Assembly: GCA_034401135.1 (NCBI GenBank)
Contig: JAWZSP010000001.1
Location: 1,116,001 to 1,180,000, forward strand
Source of the DNA: Volutella citrinella
Lineage: Eukaryota; Ascomycota; Sordariomycetes; Hypocreales; Nectriaceae
Length of the DNA stretch: 64,000 nt
Reading direction: 5' to 3'
Shown here: positions 10,541 through 19,381 of the stretch, one piece after another
Numbering within the stretch: the first letter of the stretch is position 1
Layout: every line of letters begins with the position of its first letter
The notes under the pieces: model-generated
Database searches by the model: none
What the model was told of the DNA's origin: nothing
The model's input: only the letters and a program-made list of their open reading frames with translations
Program-made: the position numbers and the translations under genes

Positions 10541-12232
10541 ATGCCTCACACACAGTCACAGCCGCGGGATACCGACAGCACATCATCGGAGGGCCAATCA
10601 AAACGACGGTCAGCCCTTTTCTTGGAGAGCGACTCACAACCCAGCGACAACACCAGCCTTAACCACCAGCAACACCACCAGCACCGCCCGCATCGCCATC
10701 ACCAGCGCCAGCATACCGTTGGCCGCCACCACCACGCCCGTAGCTCCAAGCCCAAGCTGAACCGTCGCCATACGTCGCCGCCCCCCAACGAGCCCCAAAA
10801 CCCCGCGCACGCATCCGCCAGCTCTCACCGACGCTCCGCCAGCGACGTAAAGCTGTCCTCGCGCGAGTCCTCTTCCGCCAACCTCACACGTACCCCCTCC
10901 AACTCCAAGCTCAAGCGCAACCGGTCGCATGTCGAGGTTGGCAAGCGCCCGCCCAAGTCATCCGACAAGCTAAAGCGCGCCTCCAGCACCACCATCGTCT
11001 ATCAGGTTCGTGCCGCCACGAACAAGCAACAGGTCCACTTCGACTTGGGCACCGACGGCCAGGACGACGAATGGGTCGACGCCAGCGGATCTAACTCACC
11101 GTACCTCTCTCGAAAAGGCTCCATCAACAGCAGCGCCCCCTCTCAAAACGGCCCCGGCGGTAGTCACGGCAGTCACGGCAGTCACGGATCCCGCCCCGAC
11201 ACCCCCAACGAACCTTCGCCGCCGGACGACGAGCCCGCTGAGGCGCCCTCCATGTCCGCGCCTGACCGTGCGCGCGCCCAGCATCAAGAATATCTCACCT
11301 CGCGCCTGTTGCGCAGAACGCCCTCCTCCGGAGCTCCACCACAAATGACGGCTGACCTCGCTCAAGTTGGGCCCCGACAGTTTGTCCCTTCGTCCGCCGA
11401 AGATCGGGAGCCGTCTGCTCCGGCCAGCCAGGACGAGCTAACATCACGATTCGTCGAGGCTGCTGGATCTGGAGTAACCAGCGAGGGCTCTTTTTACAAG
11501 CCGACCCGGACAGACTTCCGACGATATGATGACAGCATACGAAAACCCCGCTCTGTAGTCAGTCTTCCGGCAAACGATACTTCGGAAACCACTCTTGGGC
11601 TTGACGATGTCGACGATAGCGCACTGGCACCCAAGAACACCCGAAGGACCGCTGCCCCTCCTGGACACTCCCGAACACAGCAGAAGCTGAACCTCCAGCG
11701 CGCAGCCAGCTCCGTAATGGAAACTGGGCAGGCCGTAGGTGGCGTAGGAGTTGTCGGTGCCGCCCCCATGGCCGGTGTCGGTGGTCCGACATATGACGGC
11801 GGGAGCAGCCGCGATCCTCGTGTCGGCAAGCTTCTTGAGCGAACAGGGCTCGAATACCTCGTTGTTCGACGGTATCAGAACCCTGTAGCCAGGTCCCTCG
11901 AGCGTCTCAGTCATTTGCCAGACGTGGAAAAGTCTCTGAGAATCCCTCGGACTCAGACAGGTGGGTCGCTCGGCAAACGATCGCTTGATCTCGCCGTGGC
12001 CCGACACGCTCGAAATGTCAGTATGCCTGATGTGCGGCGGTCCATCACGCCCAGCCGCCCAACATCAGTTCGCACAAACGGTGCTGCGTCGAGCTTCGAG
12101 GGTGACGACGAAAGCCGCATAAATGAACGGCTCAGTGGCTCAAGCCTCGTGGGTGGTGAAGAGGAAGATGGCACAGCTGCTCTGCTGCGCAACCTGTGGG
12201 AGAAGACGATGGAGCTGAGTGCGAGTCATTGA
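10541..12232 (+). CDS. low-complexity Ser/His/Arg-rich protein, possibly TORC1 subunit Tco89-like
   Basis: 563 aa, single exon, start in the good context CACCATGC. The protein is mostly disordered. There is a His/Gln-rich run near residues 42-66, a basic serine-rich stretch with a repeated LKRNRSHVEVGKR/LKRASS style, and a conserved-looking block around residues 165-190 (QQVHFDLGTDGQDDEWVDAS then SNSPYLSRKGS). A Gly-Ser-His triplet repeat lies at about 208-216. The C-terminus has VRRYQNPVARSLERLSHLPD and ends in an acidic segment followed by ALLRNLWEKTMELSASH. From family memory, the KLKRNRS repeats and the VHFDLG...DDEWVDAS block suit fungal Tco89-type proteins, fungal-specific subunits of TOR complex 1. 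The match is to short motifs only, so the function is tentative while the gene itself is well supported by length and codon use. Confidence 0.6.
   Translation: MPHTQSQPRDTDSTSSEGQSKRRSALFLESDSQPSDNTSLNHQQHHQHRPHRHHQRQHTVGRHHHARSSKPKLNRRHTSPPPNEPQNPAHASASSHRRSASDVKLSSRESSSANLTRTPSNSKLKRNRSHVEVGKRPPKSSDKLKRASSTTIVYQVRAATNKQQVHFDLGTDGQDDEWVDASGSNSPYLSRKGSINSSAPSQNGPGGSHGSHGSHGSRPDTPNEPSPPDDEPAEAPSMSAPDRARAQHQEYLTSRLLRRTPSSGAPPQMTADLAQVGPRQFVPSSAEDREPSAPASQDELTSRFVEAAGSGVTSEGSFYKPTRTDFRRYDDSIRKPRSVVSLPANDTSETTLGLDDVDDSALAPKNTRRTAAPPGHSRTQQKLNLQRAASSVMETGQAVGGVGVVGAAPMAGVGGPTYDGGSSRDPRVGKLLERTGLEYLVVRRYQNPVARSLERLSHLPDVEKSLRIPRTQTGGSLGKRSLDLAVARHARNVSMPDVRRSITPSRPTSVRTNGAASSFEGDDESRINERLSGSSLVGGEEEDGTAALLRNLWEKTMELSASH
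11162..11188 (+). repeat. (AGTCACGGC)3 coding repeat
   Basis: Three copies of a 9-bp unit (the last diverges at its end) encoding Gly-Ser-His repeats inside the Tco89-like protein. Confidence 0.8.
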
Positions 12233-12773
12233 GGAAAGCCTCTCAGCACCGGTAAAGGTAACATGGCTATAGGCGTTTGGCCTATCGAGCGCCATTCAGA
12301 TATAGTGCTGTGGAAATTATGGCAAGACGCTGGAGGCCATTTTTCACGGCCATGCTTCTCTGACAGATGAACAGTCCAGACTTGCCAGGGTTGTCGTGGT
12401 CTTTTCAAAACTTTGTATGGAGAAAGACTCTTAATTAATTGCACACCGGAATCGGGAATCGGCATATCCGGGGATGGACGCAAACATGGCGTTACAGGGA
12501 TTTGGTTGCTTCAGGAGGTGGATCATACACACGATATATAGACTCAATATAGTTCCAACATTTGGACTTGCATCCTGAATGTGTAAATTTCCATGGAACA
12601 ATGTAAATAAATTAAGCTGAGTGTACTCCGTACATGTCGATGATTTCGGTCTATGAAAAAGTTTGGCTGCGGCGCCTTGATTTGTGTGCGCCGCCGTCGT
12701 AGTTTAAAAACCAATGCGCCTGTCCATGTTACGTCCGTTTTGCAGGACTTGCTCCCAATCTGTCTATTGTAAA
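12233..12773. other. convergent intergenic region
   Basis: 541 bp between the stops of the Tco89-like gene and the UbiB-like gene. I see no gene. One TACTCCGTAC motif lies at 12624-12633. Confidence 0.6.
12624..12633 (+). repeat. TACTCCGTAC motif, copy 2
   Basis: Exact 10-mer, preceded by G, in a convergent intergenic region. Confidence 0.6.
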
Positions 12774-14913
12774 TTACACATTTGGTGAAAGGAGATCGTA
12801 CTTGACACATCGCTCGACCTGAGAACAAATTAGTAAGCCTTGTGTGGTAGTAGGACGGAGGGCGAGAAGCGCTTACATCTTCTATACTGGCCTGCATAAA
12901 GCGTCGGGCCTCGAGGCCAATCCACACGGCGAGCATGGAGAAGTCGCCATGTTTGGCCATCTCGGGGCCGGCCTGGGCGCTCAGCTGCCTCAGAATTGGC
13001 AGCGAACTGCTCAGCAGGTCCGCGTCCGGATTCAAGCTGCGGCCAATGCCCTCAAGCAGCAAGATGCTGATTACGACGTTGACAAAGTCGCCCTCGAGGC
13101 GTACGTGATGGCCCCGCACCATGGACAGGACCTCCTGCAAGATGTCGCCAATCTTTAGTTTTCCAAGCGCCAGCGTGCGGCTCTTTACGCCCAGGACAAG
13201 GTGCTGCATCTTGAGGGCAAAGACCTCCTTGTCGAGCACGGCGTCTGGCTGCCGACACCGCTCGCACATGAGGTGGCCGGCCTTGTAGCCGTCAAACTCG
13301 GCGACGGCACGGAACAGGTCGAGGAAGTTTTTGCGGTTTGTGGCGTTGAGCTCCGTGACCAGGCCCGTGTCGATGAAGATGAGCTGCGGGCGGAAACCCT
13401 CGGCGTCAATCTTGGCCAGCTCGGCCTCCCACGCGGCCGTGTTCTTGCGGTGGCGATAGGGCCGCAGCCTTTCGAGCACCTGCTCGGTCACGTCGTCTTG
13501 GTCTTCGGGGTGGGGCTTGCTTGATGCCGAGCCGAACGGGAGGTCGGGCCGGGCGGATTGGTAGAAGCGGACCATGATGTTGCCGGGGTGGAGGTCTGCG
13601 TGGACAAAGTTGTCCAGGAGCAGCATTCGCAGGAAGGCATCGAGGCCCTCATTGGCGATGTCGTGCTGAAACACGCCGCCGCCGTTCTCTAGGAAATCAG
13701 CCAGGGGAATGCCCTGGGCGAACTCTTCTATGAGGACGTTTCGCGTGGTGTATTCGGCGTAGGGGAACGGGAACCACGCCGTCGAGCGGTTCTTGAAGTT
13801 CTGGCGGAATGTGGCGAGGTTGGCGGCCTCGATGCGCAGGTCGAGCTGCAGCTTCATCATCTCGCCGAACTGGGCGACCTCGTCGGGCAGCGACAGCCAC
13901 TCGATTGTGGGAATCAGGTTGAGCACCGAGGCGAAGAAGCCCATGATGCGGAGATCCCTTCGCACAATCCGCTCCACCTTGGGATGTAGAACCTTGACTG
14001 CGACGTAGGATGAAGGGACGTGTTTGGGCGACACCTTGAGGACTGTCTCGACATTTCGCTTCATGTTCTGCACCAAAGGCCTCCGGGAATGATCAGGCTC
14101 AATGTCATCCGGCTTGGTGAGACCAGACTTCAACTTGGCCTTGTAAACCTGCGCAATGGCGCCAACGCCGAGAGGCTCCTCGTGGAACTCGTCAAATATA
14201 TCTTCAAAATTGCGGCCGCCAAACGCTGCCTCTAATGTTGCGCGCGTCGCCTCCAGGGAGTGTGCCGGGGCGTTTGAGTGCAATTTGGACATGATTTCGC
14301 ACATCTCGGTTGGGAAGATGTCGGTTCGCGAAGCCGCCCACTGGCCGAGCTTGATGAAGGCCGGGCCAGCCAGCTCCATCGAGTTGACCAAGAAGCCATA
14401 CCACCAGATGGTGCCGGAGCGCTCGTTGTCTCGGTCGGGCTGTCGTCGGCCGCACCAGATGGCGGGGACGGCGAAAATGACGGGGACGAAGATGGCGACG
14501 AGCTGCAGGAAGCGGACTCCGGTGCAGAGGGGCTCCCACACATACAAGTCAATCAAGTATACGACGGTCTTGGCTACCCGCACAATTCCGCGCTGGTTGT
14601 CCTCGGGCTTCTTCCTGTTGCGCATCTCCTCCCGTGACGCCTCGAGCATGCGCTTCTCGCCTGTCTCCTCGGCGCTGCCATTTTCTCGCTGCGAGAGCTC
14701 AACAAATGTGGCAGTTCCCAGGGCCGCAGCACCGGCCGAGGCGCGTAGTATAATCTTCTTAGACGGTCTTCCGGCGGGCCATTGGAACGGTGTCGTGCGA
14801 GGTCGAGCATTGGAGGCGAATCGACGAAACAGGAGGCCGAGGGGCACGTCGGCGCAGCGGGATCGGAAGCCCGGACGAGCGCAAAACCGGGCCAGGAAGA
14901 CGCCGGGGCTCAT
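12774..14913 (-). CDS. mitochondrial UbiB-family (ADCK2/Cqd1-like) atypical kinase-like protein
   Basis: Atypical kinase-like protein of the coenzyme Q / mitochondrial lipid distribution family; yeast Cqd1 and human ADCK2 are the closest in motif. Two exons, 14913-12877 and 12818-12774, 693 aa. The final exon encodes only VERCVKYDLLSPNV and stop. The N-terminus is Arg-rich and lacks acidic residues before a hydrophobic segment, fitting a presequence. A transmembrane stretch lies at about 134-153. Family hallmarks are the KxGQ motif as FIKLGQWAASRTDIF (188-191), the loop LGVGAIAQVYKAKLK (about 248-262), VAVKVLHP with Lys307, catalytic HADLHPGNIM (438-447) and a DTG in place of kinase DFG (IDTGLVTEL). 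The last two exons join in frame, giving a normal C-terminus. A short upstream ORF overlaps the start codon (see separate entry). Assignment to Cqd1/ADCK2, rather than Coq8 or Mcp2, is by the WGFLVNSMELAGPAF-like context and is less sure. Confidence 0.88.
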
Positions 14914-14966
14914 GTCGAAGGGCAGCAGACGAACGGAATCCGGGTGTTTGGCAGTGTCGTTGTCAT
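14910..14966 (-). promoter_or_regulatory. possible uORF overlapping the start of the UbiB-like gene
   Basis: An 18-codon ORF plus TGA whose stop overlaps the main ATG as ATGA, one base apart in frame. If transcribed it could couple termination to reinitiation at the main start. The transcription start is not visible from sequence, so it may lie outside the mRNA. Confidence 0.4.
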
Positions 14967-15574
14967 GTTATGCTGGATCGCAATGGGGGGATCGTGGCAT
15001 CCCGAGGGCTCCAGCTGAATATCGAAATGCCGAGCGCATGTGCTGCAATGCGCCAGGAGTGGTAGTGATGAACCACTACAGGGATGCCCGCAACCCCAGC
15101 ACGTCAGTCCGCAGTGGTGAGTGGTGACGTCGCTACTGGCTCACTTCAGGCACCTCCAGCGGCCCGCCGCCTCTAGGCTCTGCTTGCGCTCTCGCTGCCA
15201 CTCAGGCTGCATTCCCCCACTTTTCCGACCTTTTCATCCCGACCCGCCCCGGGACTTGGGCCGCCTGCCAGGCTTACTTGCTGCTTTGGCTGGCAGGAGA
15301 TCGGATAAAATCGACGCCCGGACGGCTGACAAAGTCCGTCGCCACTACGGGCTCTACTGGCCGCGATTTTTCTGGGTCCCTTTTGCGATAAGGCGCGACC
15401 AGGAAATTTCCCTTCCGCCGTCGCTCCTAATACTAATAATCTTCATCGTCGCAACGACCACAACACTCCCCAAACACAATAACCTAGGATACTACCAAGC
15501 TAGGCCACAGGGATTCCTCGCTTGCTCCTCCTACTCCCAATTCTCCTCGTTTTCCACCCCTCCCTCCTGCAGCA
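14914..15574. promoter_or_regulatory. divergent promoter region of two mitochondrial genes
   Basis: 661 bp between the starts of the UbiB-like gene and cytochrome c heme lyase, both mitochondrial by prediction. Co-regulation is an inference from the head-to-head arrangement. The heme-lyase side is C/T-rich (about 15,400-15,570). Confidence 0.45.
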
Positions 15575-16698
15575 ATGGGTTGGTTCTGGGCAGACGCCCC
15601 TGCGACGGTCCACGTCCCTGCTGGACACCCCAATGTGCCAACCGCTGGCAAGGAGCCTCCTGTATGCGCATCCCGTTTGAATCCGGCAATTAAACAACGT
15701 CTGCTGATTTCCAATAGGCCGGTTGCCCGATGCACAAGAAGTCATTCGATGCCTTGAACCCGACCCAGTCTGCCCCGGCAGCTGCACCTACACCCGCCGC
15801 CTCGGGATGCCCAGTTCCTCACAAGGCCGCCGACGCTCCCCCAGCTTCCGGGTGCCCTGTCCCCCATGCCGCCAGGGCCAATGAGAAGCCCAAATCACTA
15901 CTTTCTCAGCTGAATCCTCTCAACTACATGTTCCCCGACCTGTCGCAAAAGCCCGCGCCCAACCAAGAGGTCGCCCTCCCCACATCACGAGAGGAGTCAA
16001 CGATCCCCAAGGGCTCTGGAGACGGCAACTGGGAGTATCCCTCGCCCCAGCAGATGTACAATGCCCTCCTTCGCAAGGGCTATACTGACACTGATATCAC
16101 CGCCGTTGAGAGCATGGTGTCGGTTCACAACTTCCTGAACGAGGGTGCCTGGCAGGAGATTGTCGGCTGGGAGCAGCGTTTCTCGCGCGGTCTTTACAAG
16201 GGCTGGCAAGTCTGCAGACGCGGCGAGGAGCACACCCATGAAGAGCTGGAACGACAGTGGGATGGCACTGATGTCGAGCCGACCCTCATCCGATTTCAGG
16301 GCCGGCCCAAGGACCTGACCCCCAAGGCTACTATGCTCCAGATTCTGGGCTGGATCTACCCTGCAAAGTTTGGGTAAGTAGACGAGCATTCGCCCTGTTG
16401 CGCACTCACAACTAACATGAGATTCAGCACCGAGCCCCCCTTTGACCGTCATGATTGGTACGTGTCTCGAAACGTCAACGGAACGCCCCAGGAGATCCGC
16501 TACGTCATTGACTACTACTCCGGTGAGCCTGAGCCAACTGGCGAGCCCGTATTCTACCTCGATGTCCGCCCTGCCATGACTCCCGTCGGAGCCGCCGAGA
16601 GAACCATTCGATGGGGGAGCGATGTTTGGTGGAAGGCCATGGGAGGCGACAGGCGGGAACAGAACCCCACAACCCTCTTTGGGCAACAAAAGCCTTGA
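15575..16698 (+). CDS. CYC3: cytochrome c heme lyase (holocytochrome c synthase)
   Basis: Attaches heme covalently to the CxxCH of apocytochrome c (or c1) in the mitochondrial intermembrane space. Three exons (15575-15661, 15718-16373, 16428-16698), 337 aa. The last intron has a perfect ACTAAC branch site. Three Cys-Pro heme-regulatory-type motifs lie in the N-terminal part: GCPMHK at Cys32, GCPVPHK at Cys60 and GCPVPHA at Cys75. The conserved catalytic core follows, including [30 protein letters not shown] with the probable heme-ligand His166, [13 protein letters not shown] and the C-terminal [23 protein letters not shown] region. Whether it serves cytochrome c, c1 or both (yeast Cyc3 versus Cyt2) cannot be told from sequence; no second copy is in the window. 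The symbol follows the yeast name. Confidence 0.94.
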
Positions 16699-17374
16699 GA
16701 GTGGCCAAGACGTCTTGTTTGATTACATGTGGGTAGGATCACCCCCGGTGTTTTGTTTTCTCCTCTCCCGGTTTAAAAAGTTGGGGTGTACTTTATATAA
16801 TGATGATGGGACACAACCTGTATGACGTGTAGGAATAGGAGCCATTGCTGTATTATACCGCGTCAATCACTTGAATATTTCAACTTTGGTTGTATTTGCA
16901 ATGGCATGTCAGTACTTAAAGTGTTGAAGCAGCAGGCTCAAATCTTTGAAGTATGAATGATCGGGTTTCGCATGTAGGAAGGACTATGAACGTGCATTGT
17001 GGGGTGCAAGAGAGGATCCGATGCAAGGCTCCGTGGCCGAATCAAGGTATGCACTAGCCCAGTACAACTACGGTGGCTTCCAGAAACTCATTCCACATTC
17101 ATCCATAAAAAATAATTCCACACACAAGGTTTGGATGAGCTCCGAGGAAAGCCTGATTCAATTGAAGTTTCCAACTGTACGACATCGCCAGGACTTGGCG
17201 CGGGCTCGGAACAACGTAGGTCCCCGCACCCAATCATAGCCCCGCTGTTGTCTCGCTGTCCCCATTCTTTTTTTCCTTTTGGAAGCTTGCACCTTGATCA
17301 AGTTTCTATCCTTCGCTTGACGCTCACGGCGCGTATTGCGTCGCACAATCTCCAACAAGTGCGCATTCTCCGCA
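16699..17374. other. tandem intergenic region
   Basis: 3' flank of the heme lyase gene and promoter of the RRM-like gene. Nothing else is supportable. Confidence 0.6.
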
Positions 17375-19033
17375 ATGCCTGCTGAATCTGCGTCGCAGCA
17401 GCCCTCCACCCCTTCCAAGGTTGCTTCCGAAGCTTCAAACGAGTTTACTCGCCTGCACATCACCCCTCTCGATCCCGACCTACTGAAGATTGTGCTCCCA
17501 GCGGCTGCTGCTGCCCAAGCCCGGAACATCTCCTTCCACACCCTCGAAACCTTCCCCGAACGGCGATACGGCTTTGTCGAGCTGCCACAAGCTGACGCCG
17601 ACAAAGTTAAGAAAAAGTTCAACGGGACAGTGCTAAGAGGAGCCAAAATGCGAGTCGAGAAAGCCCGACCAGAAGTCAAGGTCGTGCCCACGGGGGATGC
17701 CGACCGAGCAGAGGAAGAAAAGGGACGTAAAAAGAAGTCGAAGAAGACGGACGAGTCAGGCGACGGGTCGAAGAAGCGCAAGCGCGATCGTGATGTAGTC
17801 GACGGAGTCGCCTTGACTGATCGCAAAATCAAGCGTGGTTGGACTGAGCCTGCCGACCAGCGAAGGAAAAAGAGCAAGAAGGATAAAGAGAAGGAGAAGG
17901 ATGGAAAATTCACCGAAAAGAAGAAGCGCATCAAGTCTCAGTACACTGAACAGGATGAGTGTCTTCTCAAGACCAAGGTGCCCCTAAACAAGGTCGAGAA
18001 CATTCCAGAGGGAAGACTAGACAAGAGGCGCAAGAAGAAGGGCAACTCGCGCGACGTTACGGTACACGAATTCGAGAAGACGACAAAGTTCCCCAGTTTC
18101 CTGAAGAATACCGCGCCAGAGAAGACGGGCAAGGCCGCCGTCGAGTTCGAGGAGGGCAAGGGTTGGGTTGATGAGGATGGCAACGTTGTAGAATCCGTCA
18201 AGGCGAAGCCGAAGCCAAAGCCTGCGGCAAAGAAGAAGGCCAGCAAGAAGCCAGTTGTTGAAAAGGAGCCCGAGCTGTCCGAAGACGATGATTCAACAAG
18301 TAGCAGCGGCACCAGCAGCAGCGGATCATCATCTGAGGAAGAATCAGAGGACGAGGAAGAGAAGGAAGACAGCGAACAGTCTGTTTCAGATCACGACGAG
18401 CCGCCCCTGCCCGAGCTCACAACTCCTATCTCAGCCATCAAGGCGAACAACGAGAGGCCATCGTCCTCAGCATCCACCCGGAGTCTCACTATCAAGATCC
18501 CACCACCAATCACACCTTCATCCAACAAAGTGCACCCCCTAGAGGCACTGTACAAGCGGGCAAAGCCTGATGGAGAGGCTGCGGAAACCGCCGCGGACGC
18601 CTCCCAGCCTTTTAGCTTCTTTGGCGGCGGCGATGACGAAGACGAAGAAGCCAGCGAGCCTCGGCCTCCCCCTATGCCCATGACGCCCTTCACCCAGCAA
18701 GACATTGAATGGCGCAACGTCCGCAGTGCTGCGCCTACGCCCGACACGGCACACCCATCAAGGGCACGCAACTTCCTGGCATCGCGCGGCGACGAGGACG
18801 AGGAGGCTGATAACGACGCCGATTTCCACGGAGACTACTTCTCAGGGGCCATGGACGAGGATGAGGGCCAACAGAGCAGTGCAGCAGCGCCTCAGCCCGG
18901 CTCGAGCGAGTTCCAATCCTGGTTCTGGGAAAACAGACGAGAGCTCAACCGGTCATGGATGCAACGGCGCAAGACTGTCGCCAAGGAGAAGCGACACCGC
19001 GATAATAAGTCACGAGCTTCCAAAGCAGTATAG
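17375..19033 (+). CDS. RRM-like lysine/acid-rich protein, probably nucleolar
   Basis: 552 aa, single exon; the ATG at 17375 is the first in frame. An RRM-like fold is suggested at about residues 25-100: RLHITPLDPDLLKIVLP as the first strand and helix, RRYGFVELPQADADKVKK as the RNP1 region, and VLRGAKMRVEKARPE as the last strand. The rest is low complexity. It is strongly basic at about 110-200 with many KKK/KRK runs that look like nuclear or nucleolar localisation signals. An acidic serine-rich segment at about 300-345 resembles Srp40-type proteins. The C-terminus is conserved-looking (FQSWFWENRRELNRSWMQRR then KEKRHRDNK). The arrangement is reminiscent of Nop8/NOL8, which acts in 60S assembly, but I cannot confirm it. 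Confidence 0.65.
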   Translation: MPAESASQQPSTPSKVASEASNEFTRLHITPLDPDLLKIVLPAAAAAQARNISFHTLETFPERRYGFVELPQADADKVKKKFNGTVLRGAKMRVEKARPEVKVVPTGDADRAEEEKGRKKKSKKTDESGDGSKKRKRDRDVVDGVALTDRKIKRGWTEPADQRRKKSKKDKEKEKDGKFTEKKKRIKSQYTEQDECLLKTKVPLNKVENIPEGRLDKRRKKKGNSRDVTVHEFEKTTKFPSFLKNTAPEKTGKAAVEFEEGKGWVDEDGNVVESVKAKPKPKPAAKKKASKKPVVEKEPELSEDDDSTSSSGTSSSGSSSEEESEDEEEKEDSEQSVSDHDEPPLPELTTPISAIKANNERPSSSASTRSLTIKIPPPITPSSNKVHPLEALYKRAKPDGEAAETAADASQPFSFFGGGDDEDEEASEPRPPPMPMTPFTQQDIEWRNVRSAAPTPDTAHPSRARNFLASRGDEDEEADNDADFHGDYFSGAMDEDEGQQSSAAAPQPGSSEFQSWFWENRRELNRSWMQRRKTVAKEKRHRDNKSRASKAV

Positions 19034-19381
19034 AGTACTGCCTTTCAGAGTCGTCTTATGAGATAGAATATGTATATTTAATGCGATGAGCTCTAGCAGT
19101 CGTCCAACCTTCGAGGCTCCAGCCTGTTCGCTCCACCACGTTGTTATAGACTCAGGTATCAGATGTTTCTCAAATAAAGCGGCGAGGTAAGAAACGAAAC
19201 ATATCAGCAACAGTCCATAAAAAAGGGGCATAACCAAGCCTTGCGTTTACCAATTCAGTCTGCCCGCCCAACGGCCGCCATGGGCAGACAGTCGCAATGA
19301 TCGAGCCCAGAGTACAAGACCTCCTCCGTCCATGCATGTCGGGCCGCAAGTTGTGCGGGTTCTCGGCTGCTCCTTCGCCCT
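19034..19381. other. convergent intergenic region
   Basis: 348 bp between the RRM-like gene and the NACHT gene, at the left boundary of the proposed accessory block. I see no terminal repeat or transposon relic. Confidence 0.5.
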
